Source: CADEED01 sp039930985 (GTDB lineage: Bacteria; Pseudomonadota; Gammaproteobacteria; Steroidobacterales; Steroidobacteraceae). Taken from it: a stretch of 64,000 bases of DNA. The notes beneath the pieces are model-generated. The model saw nothing but the letters and a program-made list of their open reading frames with translations, made no database searches and was not told the origin of the DNA. The DNA lies in contig JBDTSV010000155.1 of NCBI GenBank assembly GCA_039930985.1, positions 39,654-103,653 on the forward strand. The letters run 5' to 3'. Made by a program: the position numbers and the translations under genes. Shown piece by piece: positions 24,423 through 33,400 of the stretch; position 1 is the stretch's first letter, and each line of letters starts with the position of its first letter.

Positions 24423-25862
24423 TCACAACTGTTTGTTGATCCACGTTGCCACGCTGGCCAGCACTTCCGGTGCCATGGTCTCTTCTATGTTCGCGTATTC
24501 CGACGGCGCGCCCGTGGTGGCGTGCTGGAACAGGTGGTTGAGACCGTCGAATGTCTTCAGCGTCACCTGGCGATTGCCCGACTTGGCGAACGTGGCTTTC
24601 ATGCCCTCTGAGTTCGGCTCGGCGGCCACCTGCCTGTCTTTCGTGCCGAACAGCGCGAGCACCGGGCACTTGATGGCCGGCAGCGTTGCGCGGGGATCGT
24701 ACTGCGAGAGCTGAACGAACGCGGGCGAGACCATCATGCGCACGCGCGGCTCGATGTTCGCCTCGTCGATACCCATGGCCTTCTTGAGATCATCCGGAAG
24801 CAGCGCCAGGCCTTCCTTCAGCTTGGCGCGCACGAAATCCAGAAGCTCAGCATCGTTCGTCGAAGTGCGCAGGCGCTCGTAGATAGCGTCGTCGATCGCC
24901 TTGAGTGCGGGAGTCCTTTCATACTTGAGCCCGCTGGCCGTCACAATGTCTTGCGACTGGCGCTCAAGCAACTCGCGGACCGGCACGCCGACGCCGGCCA
25001 GAAAGACCACGTAGGCCACGCCCGGCTCGTCGCGCACGATGAGCGGTGCATATACGCTGCCCTCGCTGTGGCCTAGCAACCCGATGTGCTTCCGGTCGAT
25101 CTCCGGTCGCGTCTGGAGATAGTCGAAGGCCGCGCGTCCGTCCGCGGCAAAGTCCAGGTGCGTCGCCGTGCCGAAACTGCCGGTGGACTTGCCCACACCA
25201 CGATCGTCATAGCGCAGCACCGCGATGCCGGCGCGCGTCAGGTGATCGGCGAGGATCAGGAAAGGCTTGTGGCCTAACAAGGCTTCGTCGCGATCCTGCG
25301 GGCCGGATCCCGACATGAGCACTACGGCACCGAACGGGCCCTTGCCTTGAGGCAGCGTCAGCGTGCCGGCGAGTGAAATTCCCGCGGCCTTGTTGGGAAA
25401 CGCGACCTCCTCTTCGCGATAGGGATACGGCTTCGCGGGTTCCTGCGGCCGCTTGAGCACGAAGGGCGCTGCCTGGCGCCGGAGCGTCAGCGGCATCGAG
25501 CCACCGCCCTGCGACCAGGTCCCGACGATTTCCGAACCGTCGGCCGAAAAGCGCCCTTCGAACTTCCCGTTGATCGTGGCGCATTCGAACTCGGCTGTCT
25601 CCGCGGTGGCGGAGACCGAACTCGCCGGAATCTTCGCGTTCTGATCGATGCTGTTGAGGATGGCCGAGAGCTTTCCATCGGCTTCGGTGACAGTCAGTTC
25701 GAGACGCAGCTTCATGCCCGCGTTGACGGTCAGCGCGCCGAGCCAGGTGCCTACCAGCCCTTTGCCCGGAATCGGCGCGGGCGCCGTGGCGGGCTCGGCA
25801 GTGATTGCCGGCGCCGCGAGCAACATGACGAGCAGAGCGAGAAACGGCGATCGAGTCTTCAT
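24423..25862 (-). CDS. Exported alpha/beta hydrolase under BlaI control
   Basis: The product (479 aa) has a signal peptide (LALLVMLLAAPAITA), an N-terminal beta-rich domain of about 110 residues, and a C-terminal alpha/beta hydrolase domain. Catalytic residues are visible: nucleophile Ser266 in GHSEG, an acid in ALFGTKDRQV and a histidine in DGLNHLFQ. The RYDDRGVGKS motif is typical of a common family of periplasmic hydrolases often annotated as prolyl oligopeptidase-like. It is the first gene of an operon with BlaI and M56 and has two operator dyads in its promoter, so it is the probable effector of this regulatory unit. The substrate is unknown. Confidence 0.88.
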   Translation of the reverse strand: MKTRSPFLALLVMLLAAPAITAEPATAPAPIPGKGLVGTWLGALTVNAGMKLRLELTVTEADGKLSAILNSIDQNAKIPASSVSATAETAEFECATINGKFEGRFSADGSEIVGTWSQGGGSMPLTLRRQAAPFVLKRPQEPAKPYPYREEEVAFPNKAAGISLAGTLTLPQGKGPFGAVVLMSGSGPQDRDEALLGHKPFLILADHLTRAGIAVLRYDDRGVGKSTGSFGTATHLDFAADGRAAFDYLQTRPEIDRKHIGLLGHSEGSVYAPLIVRDEPGVAYVVFLAGVGVPVRELLERQSQDIVTASGLKYERTPALKAIDDAIYERLRTSTNDAELLDFVRAKLKEGLALLPDDLKKAMGIDEANIEPRVRMMVSPAFVQLSQYDPRATLPAIKCPVLALFGTKDRQVAAEPNSEGMKATFAKSGNRQVTLKTFDGLNHLFQHATTGAPSEYANIEETMAPEVLASVATWINKQL

Positions 25863-25870
25863 GGCGCCTC

Positions 25871-25933
25871 ACTACTAGATGTCTAGTAGTAAACGACAGA
25901 CTGGATCCGTTTGTCAACTAGAAGTCTAGTAGT
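25871..25933 (-). promoter_or_regulatory. Promoter with twin BlaI-type operators
   Basis: Operator 1 (25871-25890) is a perfect nine-base dyad, ACTACTAGA-TG-TCTAGTAGT. Operator 2 (25914-25933) has the same right arm and seven of nine bases in the left. Their centres are 43 bp apart, about four helical turns. On the minus strand a perfect -35 TTGACA (25912-25917) touches operator 2 and a -10 TTTACT (25888-25893, 18-bp spacer) touches operator 1. Binding should block both promoter elements and also lies eight bases before the start codon. Confidence 0.82.
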
Positions 25934-25949
25934 GGAAAAAAAGGGGGCA

Positions 25950-26006
25950 GAAAAAAGGGGACAGATCTATTTTCCGCCGCGGAAAATAGATCTGTCCCCT
26001 TTTTTC
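25950..26006. repeat. 57-bp perfect palindrome, intergenic copy
   Basis: Perfect 28-base arms flank a single C. The core GGGGACAGATCTATTTTCCG equals that of the element at 18532-18588. It lies just after the ilvH stop codon and may act as its terminator. A shorter A-rich tract ending GGGGGCAG sits just beside it, perhaps the remnant of another copy. Confidence 0.92.
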
Positions 26007-26010
26007 CTTT

Positions 26011-26511
26011 CTACCTAACTACGTGCAGCGCCCGCGCGTTGCGCCCGACCGCCAGCGCGCCGGAGCGCACCACTTCGACGATGTCGGTGCGTTCACCGAG
26101 ATCGGTGACGAACTGGTTCACTTCCGCTTCGCTCGCGGTGAGCTCGACCACGAAGCCTTCTGGCTGTGGTTCCAGCACGCGGCCACCGGCGCGCACGACA
26201 TAACCGCGCACGGAATCGATGAGCTGCGGCTCGACGCGCAGCTTGAGCACCACGAGCTCGCGCTCTATGTGTTCGCCCCGGGTCAGGTCTTCCACCGCCA
26301 CCACGTCAATGAGCTTGTTGAGCTGGTTGACGATCTGCAGGATCACGCCATCCGCGCCCGTGGTTACCAGCGTCACGCGCGATACCGACGGGTCATCCGT
26401 GGCCGCTACCGACAACGATTCGATGTTGTAGCCGCGGGTACTGAAGAGGCCGGTGACGCGCGTGAGCGCGCCGGCTTCGTTCTGCAGGTGGATGGCAATG
26501 ATATGACGCAT
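26011..26511 (-). CDS. ilvH: Acetolactate synthase small (regulatory) subunit
   Basis: The product (166 aa) is the ACT-domain regulatory subunit of acetohydroxyacid synthase, which confers valine feedback on branched-chain amino-acid synthesis. It begins MRHIIAIHLQNEAGALTRVT and has the family motif RGYNIESLSVAATDD, followed by the second ALS_ss_C half. ATG 26511 matches the normal N-terminus; the frame extends to 26574 without homology. It is divergent from the catalytic subunit gene, with about 100 bp between the starts, rather than following it in the usual ilvIH order. No clear ribosome site was seen. Confidence 0.94.
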   Translation of the reverse strand: MRHIIAIHLQNEAGALTRVTGLFSTRGYNIESLSVAATDDPSVSRVTLVTTGADGVILQIVNQLNKLIDVVAVEDLTRGEHIERELVVLKLRVEPQLIDSVRGYVVRAGGRVLEPQPEGFVVELTASEAEVNQFVTDLGERTDIVEVVRSGALAVGRNARALHVVR

Positions 26512-26612
26512 GGGCGGGCTGGGTTTTGGCTGAGCGGACACGGCGTCCAGAATAGCGGGTTGGGCCCGATCCATTCAATCAAACAATACAAAATGCTAGG
26601 CTTCCGCGGGCC

Positions 26613-28490
26613 ATGCCAAAAACCCCGAAATTCCGTGACTTGACCGCGCCCGCCACGCCGGCCGCGCCCACCATCGCCCATCCGCTCGCCGGCCAGAAGA
26701 TGACCGGCGCCGAGATGATCGTCCAGGTATTGGCCGACGAGGGTGTATCGACGATTTTCGGGTATAGCGGCGGCGCCATCCTGCCTACCTACGATGCGGT
26801 GTTCTGTTTCAACGAAGACCGCGCGAAGAAGGGCGAGCCGCAGATGCCGCTCATCGTTCCTGCCAACGAGCAGGGCGCGGGCTTCATGGCCGCGGGCTAT
26901 GCGCGCGCCAGCGGCCGCGTCGGCGTCGCCATCGTCACCTCCGGTCCCGGCGCCACCAACACGGTCACCCCCATCCGCGATTGCATGGCAGATTCCATTC
27001 CTATCGTCGTCATCTGCGGCCAGGTGCCCACCAGCGCGATCGGCACGGATGCGTTCCAGGAAGCGCCCGTGCCGTCCATCATGGGTTCGGTGGCCAAACA
27101 CATTTTCCTGGTCACCGATCCTTCGAAGCTCGAGACCACCATCCGCACCGCGTTCGAAATCGCGCGCACCGGACGTCCGGGCCCCGTGGTCATCGACGTT
27201 CCGAAAGACGTGCAGAACTGGAGCGGCGAATTCAAGGGCACGGGCACGCTGCCCATGCCAGGATATCGCAAGCGGCTCGAGACGCTAACTACCGACATCA
27301 TCGACGCCACCGAGGCGAATCACTTCTTCGAAATGCTGGGTGAGTCGCAGCGGCCGCTCATCTACGCGGGCGGCGGCGTCATCAACGGCAATGCCTCGGC
27401 TGAGCTACGCGAGTTCGCCGAAGAGTTCGGAATTCCGGTGGTCACCACGCTCATGGGCATCGGCGCCATGGACACCACCAATCATCTGGCGATGCGCATG
27501 CTCGGCATGCACGGCCAGGCATTCGCCAACTACGCCGTCGAGGACTGCGATTTCCTGATCGCCATCGGTGCGCGCTTCGACGATCGCGTCGCGGGCGATC
27601 CGGCGAAGTTCGCGCCGGGCGCCAAGTACATCGCGCACTTCGACATCGACCGCGCCGAGATCAACAAGGTCAAGCGCGTGCAGTGGAGCCACGTGGGTCT
27701 GCTGCCCGAGGCCTTGCGCACGCTGACGACACACGGCAGGCGCGCCGGCTTCAAGCGCGATCGTTCGAAATGGCTGGCCTACCTTGCCGATCTGCGGCGC
27801 ACGTACGCCATGAACTACGATCGCAACAGCGAAAAAATCCAGCCTTACTACGTCATCGAAGAGCTGAATCGCATCACCAAGGGCGAGGCCATCATCTCCA
27901 CGGGCGTGGGCCAGCACCAGATGTGGGCCGCGCAGTACTGCGATTTCCGCGATCCGCGGCTGTGGCTCACCTCGGGCTCCATGGGCACCATGGGTTTTGG
28001 CCTGCCGGCCGCCATCGGCGCGCAGTTCGCGCGGCGCGACAAGCTGGTCATCGACATCGATGGCGATGCTTCGGTGCGCATGAACTTCGGCGAGCTCGAA
28101 ACCGTGACCACGTATGACTTGCCGGTCAAGGTCGTCATCCTCAACAACAACGGCGATGGCATGGTGAAGCAGTGGCAGAAGCTGTTTTTCAAGGGGCGCC
28201 TCTCGGGCTCGGAAAAGACGCTGCACACCAAGGACTTCATCAAGGCCGCGCAGGCCGACGGCTTCAAGTACGCCGTGCGCCTCGACAAGAAGGCCGACGT
28301 GCCCACCGTAATCGAGCAATTCCTGGCGTTCAAGGGCGCGGCATTCCTCGAAGTCATCATCGATGCGGATGCGGGCGTATATCCGATGGTCGGGCCCGGA
28401 CAGCCGTACGAGGCCATGATCACCGGCGACTGGATTCCGTCGCGCAAGAAGGTCGACGTCAAGCCTCCCGGCGCGTCGGAGATGTTCTAG
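26613..28490 (+). CDS. ilvI: Acetolactate synthase large (catalytic) subunit
   Basis: The product (625 aa) is a thiamine-diphosphate enzyme making acetolactate and acetohydroxybutyrate for valine, leucine and isoleucine synthesis. ThDP-activating Glu lies in VPANEQGAGFMAAGYARA, and the cofactor motif runs from DIDGDASVRMNFGE to VILNNN. RFDDRVAGDPAKFAPGA is the FAD-region signature. About 30 residues before the conserved GAEMIVQVL are a proline/alanine-rich lead, slightly long for the family; ATG 26700 is a possible alternative start. Divergent ilvH, the AzlCD exporter 0.9 kb downstream and ilvA at 50 kb tie the area to branched-chain amino acids. Confidence 0.95.
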   Translation: MPKTPKFRDLTAPATPAAPTIAHPLAGQKMTGAEMIVQVLADEGVSTIFGYSGGAILPTYDAVFCFNEDRAKKGEPQMPLIVPANEQGAGFMAAGYARASGRVGVAIVTSGPGATNTVTPIRDCMADSIPIVVICGQVPTSAIGTDAFQEAPVPSIMGSVAKHIFLVTDPSKLETTIRTAFEIARTGRPGPVVIDVPKDVQNWSGEFKGTGTLPMPGYRKRLETLTTDIIDATEANHFFEMLGESQRPLIYAGGGVINGNASAELREFAEEFGIPVVTTLMGIGAMDTTNHLAMRMLGMHGQAFANYAVEDCDFLIAIGARFDDRVAGDPAKFAPGAKYIAHFDIDRAEINKVKRVQWSHVGLLPEALRTLTTHGRRAGFKRDRSKWLAYLADLRRTYAMNYDRNSEKIQPYYVIEELNRITKGEAIISTGVGQHQMWAAQYCDFRDPRLWLTSGSMGTMGFGLPAAIGAQFARRDKLVIDIDGDASVRMNFGELETVTTYDLPVKVVILNNNGDGMVKQWQKLFFKGRLSGSEKTLHTKDFIKAAQADGFKYAVRLDKKADVPTVIEQFLAFKGAAFLEVIIDADAGVYPMVGPGQPYEAMITGDWIPSRKKVDVKPPGASEMF

Positions 28491-28510
28491 CTACCTCCAG
28501 AGTTTTGCGC

Positions 28511-28969
28511 ATGACCGGATTTCTCATGGCGTTCGTCGCCAGCGTGCTCGCGGCGGGAAGCGTCGGCACGCAGCAGCGGGTAGCCGACGGACACTACCAA
28601 CCGCCGTCGAGAGAGGACTTCGATCACGCGAAGCACTTCCCGTACGTCGCCAGCCAGAGTCGTGTCGCCTCCATTCGCAAAGGCGTTGCGGCTCTGCGGC
28701 GCTGCGTTCCCGAGAGCGAGGTTCGCGGGCTTCTCGGCACGCCGGATTTCGGCATGACTCTGTACATGGAATCGAAGAATCCAGGCCCGAAACAGCCCTG
28801 GGTCACGCTCTGGTACTACTACCTTGCAAAACCCGCCAGCCAGGATGGCGCGACCGACGCGTACGTCTTGATCATGCTGAGCGGAAAACAGCGGCTCAGT
28901 GCTGTCTCCATGCATGAGGTGCCGGACCTCGCGGGCATCGACAACTCCAAGGCAAAGGCATGTGAGTGA
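28511..28969 (+). CDS. Hypothetical exported protein, 152 aa
   Basis: The product has a short signal sequence (GFLMAFVASVLAAGSVG) and a soluble remainder. The segment IRKGVAALRRCVPESEVRGL followed by LGTPDFG resembles the helix-plus-glycine pattern of small BamE/SmpA-like envelope proteins, but this is only a faint similarity. It starts 20 bp after the ilvI stop and ends one base before glyoxalase I, so it is probably part of one transcript. I do not recognise the family. Confidence 0.6.
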   Translation: MTGFLMAFVASVLAAGSVGTQQRVADGHYQPPSREDFDHAKHFPYVASQSRVASIRKGVAALRRCVPESEVRGLLGTPDFGMTLYMESKNPGPKQPWVTLWYYYLAKPASQDGATDAYVLIMLSGKQRLSAVSMHEVPDLAGIDNSKAKACE

Positions 28970-28970
28970 C

Positions 28971-29390
28971 ATGAAATACCTGCACACCATGGTGCGCGTC
29001 GCCGATGTCGACGCTTCGCTGGCGTTCTACTGCGACGCCCTGGGGCTGGAAGTCCTGAAACGCACCGACTACCCGCAGGGCAAATTCACGCTCATCTTCC
29101 TCGCCGCGCCCGGCGACAGCAGCGCGCAGGTGGAGCTCACGCACAACTGGGAGCCGGAGGCCTATCCCGGCGGCCGCAACTTCGGCCACCTGGCATACGC
29201 GGTGGATGACATCTACGCCACTTGCGAGCGCCTGCAAAAGCACGGCGTGACCATCAATCGGCCGCCGCGCGATGGGCGCATGGCCTTCGTGCGCTCGCCC
29301 GACCACATCTCCATCGAACTACTGCAGAAGGACGCAGCGCTCGCGCCGCGCGAGCCCTGGGTGTCGATGGCCAACACCGGGAGCTGGTGA
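28971..29390 (+). CDS. gloA: Lactoylglutathione lyase (glyoxalase I)
   Basis: The product (139 aa) converts the methylglyoxal-glutathione hemithioacetal to S-lactoylglutathione. Metal ligands can be placed: His5 in MKYLHTMVRV, Glu in QVELTHNW, His in NFGHLAYAV and Glu in ISIELLQ. The spacing and length match the short Ni2+-type bacterial enzyme. It starts one base after the upstream stop and its stop overlaps the azlC GTG start (GTGA), so the genes are tightly coupled. Glutathione supply would come from GshA, whose probable gene end lies at the start of the window. Confidence 0.94.
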   Translation: MKYLHTMVRVADVDASLAFYCDALGLEVLKRTDYPQGKFTLIFLAAPGDSSAQVELTHNWEPEAYPGGRNFGHLAYAVDDIYATCERLQKHGVTINRPPRDGRMAFVRSPDHISIELLQKDAALAPREPWVSMANTGSW

Positions 29391-30133
29391 GCCCGCCGGA
29401 ATCAGCACGGCGCGTTGCTGAACGCCGCGCCGCGTTTCGCGCCGGCCGGCGCGCAATCGTTCCGTCTTTGTTTGGCGCTGGCGCCTGGGGAATGGTGAGC
29501 GGCGTCGCCATGGTCAAGGGCGGTCTCGCCGTGCCATGGGCGCTCATGATGTCGCTGCTGGTCTATGCCGGCTCGGCGCAGCTGGCGGCGCTGCCGCTCA
29601 TCGTCGCCGGCGCGCCGCTTCCGGTCATCATTGCCACCGGTTTCATTACCAACCTGCGGTTCGTCATCTACAGCGCGGCGATGCGTCCGTACTTCGCCCA
29701 TCTACCCACTCGCAAACGCGCCGTGCTGGGCTTCTTCATGACGGATTTCACGTTCACGCTGTTCATGCGCTACGCGCAGGACAACAAGCTGCCCGAGCAT
29801 CGCGACTCGTGGTTCCAAGGCGTGTGTTCGAGCAACTGGATCACCTGGCAGATCTCGGCGACCACCGGCATCGTCGCCGCGAGCTACGTGCCGACGGAGT
29901 GGGGGCTGGAGTTCACCGGCACGCTCGCGCTGGTGGCGCTGATCGGGCCCGCGCTCACGGCCATGCCGGCCTTGCTGGGGGCAATGACCGCAGCGGCGGT
30001 CGCGCTGCTCGCGCATCCGCTGCCGTTCAAGCTGGGGTTGTTCTGTGGCGCCATCGCCGGAATCGTCGCGGCCACGCTCGCCGATGGCTGGAAACCGCGC
30101 CCGCCGCCCTCCGTCGAAGCGGGGCGCACATGA
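29387..30133 (+). CDS. azlC: Branched-chain amino-acid exporter, large subunit
   Basis: The product (248 aa) is an AzlC-family membrane protein that with AzlD exports branched-chain amino acids or analogues. Hydrophobic helices are interspersed with the family motifs VYAGSAQLAALPL, FITNLRFVIYSAAMRP and GFFMTDFTFTLF. GTG 29387 is inferred as start because it overlaps the gloA stop and allows coupling. Its stop overlaps the azlD start. Location beside acetolactate synthase fits a role in overflow control of valine or leucine. Confidence 0.9.
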   Translation: MSPPESARRVAERRAAFRAGRRAIVPSLFGAGAWGMVSGVAMVKGGLAVPWALMMSLLVYAGSAQLAALPLIVAGAPLPVIIATGFITNLRFVIYSAAMRPYFAHLPTRKRAVLGFFMTDFTFTLFMRYAQDNKLPEHRDSWFQGVCSSNWITWQISATTGIVAASYVPTEWGLEFTGTLALVALIGPALTAMPALLGAMTAAAVALLAHPLPFKLGLFCGAIAGIVAATLADGWKPRPPPSVEAGRT

Positions 30134-30471
30134 ACGATCCCGTTTCAGGTTTTGCGCTCGCGGTGGTGATCCTGGGCCTCGCCCTATCTACCTTCGTCAC
30201 GCGCACCTCGTTCCTGATCGCCGGCGCCCGCATGCGCCTCAGTCACCGCGTCGAGGTGGCGCTGCGCTACGCGCCGGTGTGCACGCTTGCGGCCATCATC
30301 GTGCCCGACATCCTCATGCACACCCCGGATGGGCACTTGAACCTGGCACTGCTGAATCCGCGCCTGATCGGCGCGCTGGCGGCCGGCGTGTGGCTGTGCT
30401 TCTCGCGAAATATTGTCGGCTGTCTCGCGACCGGCATGGCCGCCTTCACGCTGGCGCGAATCTATCTCTAG
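30130..30471 (+). CDS. azlD: Branched-chain amino-acid exporter, small subunit
   Basis: The product (113 aa) has four hydrophobic segments and the AzlD features STFVTRTSFLIAG and LRYAPVCTLAAIIVPDI. It is the obligate small partner of AzlC. The ATG overlaps the azlC stop as ATGA. It ends directly against the converging RND gene, whose stop begins at 30472. Confidence 0.9.
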   Translation: MNDPVSGFALAVVILGLALSTFVTRTSFLIAGARMRLSHRVEVALRYAPVCTLAAIIVPDILMHTPDGHLNLALLNPRLIGALAAGVWLCFSRNIVGCLATGMAAFTLARIYL

Positions 30472-33400
30472 CTAGTCCGTCGCCGGCGGCGAGAGCCAGT
30501 GCGCGCGGCGCGACTCGACGATCCACTGCACAACCGCCGGCAGCACGACCAGGCACAGCGCCGTGGACGTCGCGAGTCCGCCAAGCACCACGATCGCGAG
30601 TGGCGCCTCGATCTCATTGCCAGCGCGGCCCACGCCGAGCGCCAGCGGTATCAGGCCGAGTGCGGTCACCGTGGCCGTCATGATCACGGGCAGCAGGCGT
30701 TCTCCCGCGGCGCGCGCGATGAGCTCGCGGCTCCAGACGCCGTGTCCTTGCTGGTCGAGCAATTGCTCGAGATGCGCGAGCAGCAAGATGGCGTTGCGTG
30801 CGCTGATGCCGAACACGGTTACGAGGCCCACCAGCGCGCCCAACGACAGCGTTTGCCCGGTGATCGCGAGCGCGAGAATTCCGCCGATCATGCTGAAGGG
30901 CAGGTTGAGCATGACCAGCGCCGAAAGCCCGCGGCGCTCGAACGCCATGGTGAGCAGCATGACGATAAGCGTGAAGGCGATGAGTGAATACCAGAGTAGA
31001 TCGCGCTGCGCGGCGGATTGTGCCGCGGCCTCGCCACCGAATTCGAGCCAGGTGCCCTCGGGCAGTTTCAGGCGCTCGCCGATGACCCGCACGTCGGCCG
31101 CGACCGGCTGAATTCCGCGGCTGCCGGCGTTGAAAGTGACGGCCGAGAACCGGTGGCCGGCTTCGTGGCGGATCGTCGCGCGGCCGGTGGTCAGATAGAT
31201 CTGCGCGAGTTCACCGAGCCGTACGAACTGGCCGGTGGCCGTGCGCAGCGGCAGCATCTTGATCGACTCCGCATCGGCGCGCACGGCTACCGGCAGCAGT
31301 GCCACCACATCGATGGTGCGGTCGCGGTCGTAAACCTGGTTCACTTGCGTTCCCGCGTAGGCCGCGCCGAGCGCTTCGAGTACTTCGTCACTGCGCAGCC
31401 CGTAGCGCTCGAGTCGATCCGGCAGCAGGTTCACCGAGACCTGGGCGAGGCTGCCCGAGTAGCCCACGTGTACGTCGGCGATCCCGTTGACGGCTGCCAT
31501 GCGTGCGCCGAGATTTCGCGCCACACGTTCGATGCCGTCGAGATTGCCGCCGAACACCTGCACCACGCCTTGCGCCGTTTCGCCAGTCAGCGTTTCGCTG
31601 ATGCGATCGCCGAGAAAGGTCAGCACTTCGGATTGTACCGCCGGATATTTCGCCAACAACTCGCGAATGTCCTCCTGTGCCTTGTCCTGATCGAGCCCCG
31701 GATCAGCCTTGAGCTCGATGTGGAATTCGCTGCGCTCCGGACCCCAGGTGTCCTCGCCTTGCTCGGCGCGGCCTATCTGCTGCTCGACGGTGGCGACGAA
31801 AGGTAGCGCCAGCAGGTCACGGCTGATGTGCTCGCCCAGCGAGGCCATTTCGGCGAGCGAGGTGCCGGGCACGCGCGCCGCCACCTGGGCGACGAGATGA
31901 CCCTCCTTGAAGCTCGGCATGAACTCGCCGCGCAGCAGTGGCACCAGTGCGAGCACGATGAGAAACGCTATCCCTAACAAGGCGGTGACGCTCCTCGGCC
32001 GTGCGGCACTGAAGGCGAGTGCGCGCAGGTGCGCGCCGCGCAGCCACGCCAGCCAGCGCGGCTCCGGGCGCTCCGCTCCCGGCCGCAGCAGCAGTGCGGC
32101 CAGCGCCGGGGTCACGGTCAGCGCCACCAGCAGCGATGCCAGCACCGACAGTGAAAATGCCATCGCCAGCGGATTCATGAAGCGGCCCTGCACGCCGGAC
32201 ATGAGGAACACCGGTACGAACACCAGCAGGATCACGCCGGTGGCGAAGATTACGGCGCTCGAGATCTCGAGCGAGGCATCGACGATCACCGCCAGCCGCC
32301 CGCGCGGCGCGGCCAGCGCGGAATTCTCGCGCAATCGCCGCAGGATGTTCTCGAGATAGATGATGGCGTCGTCCACCAGCACACCGAGGGCCACGGCGAA
32401 TCCGCCGAGCGTCAGCGTGTTCAGCGCCACGCCGTAGTGATCGAGCACCAGGACCGCGGCCAGCAGCGACAGCGGAATCGCCAGGAACGAGATCAGCGCC
32501 GAGCGCCAGTCGCGCAGGAACAGCGCGAGGATGATGACGATGAACACCGCGCCGATCGCGAGCGAGTTGCGCAGATTGCCGAGCGCGATTTCGATGAAGG
32601 TGGCGGGGCGATGCAGCGCCGGATACACCGTGATGCCGCGCGCCTTGAGATCGGAAATGGCTTCACTCACCACGCTTTCCACCGCGTGCGTGGCCTCCAG
32701 CGTGTTCGCGCCGTACTGGCCGGAAATCGCCAGCAGCACGCCGCGCTCGCCCTGGATCACGGCCTCGCCAAACGGAATCGCCGCCCCTTCAGTCACGCTC
32801 GCCACGTCGCCGATGCGCAGCACCGAATCGCCGCGCGTCGCGAGCACGGCGCTGCGCAGCGTGGTGATGGCGTCGCCGGTCACCGAGGTGACAATGGCGA
32901 TGCGCTGGTTAGGCAGGTCGATCTGTCCCGAACCTTGCGCACCCAGTGCGCCACGTGCTGCGGTCAGCACGTCCGCGATCGACACATCGGCCGCCGTGAG
33001 CCTCTGAGGATCGATCTCGATGTGAATCTGCTGCTGCTCACCGCCATAGACGGTGAGGCGCGCTACACCGGGCACGGCTAACAACCGCGGCCGCAGTTCC
33101 CAGTCGGCGATGGTGCGCAGCTCGCGCGGACTCAGTGTCTTCGACACGAGCCCCACCTTGAGCAAGTCCATCGTCGACGAGGTGAGTGGCGACATGCGTG
33201 GCGCCGCCGCGCCCGGTGGCAGGCGGCCCGCGATTTCCGCCAGACGTTCGGCCACGCCCTGGCGCGTCAGGTGAACATCCGCGGTGTCGTTGAACACCAC
33301 ATTGACCACCGATAGTCCCGGTATCGAATCCGAGCTGATGCGCGCAGTGTCGGGAATGCCGCTGAGCGCGCTTTCGAGCGGGCGGGTGACCAGCGTCTCT

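Noticed and set aside
28899..28970. Upstream extension of the glyoxalase I frame
   Set aside because: It overlaps the end of the preceding gene; MKYLHTMVRV is the conserved family start.
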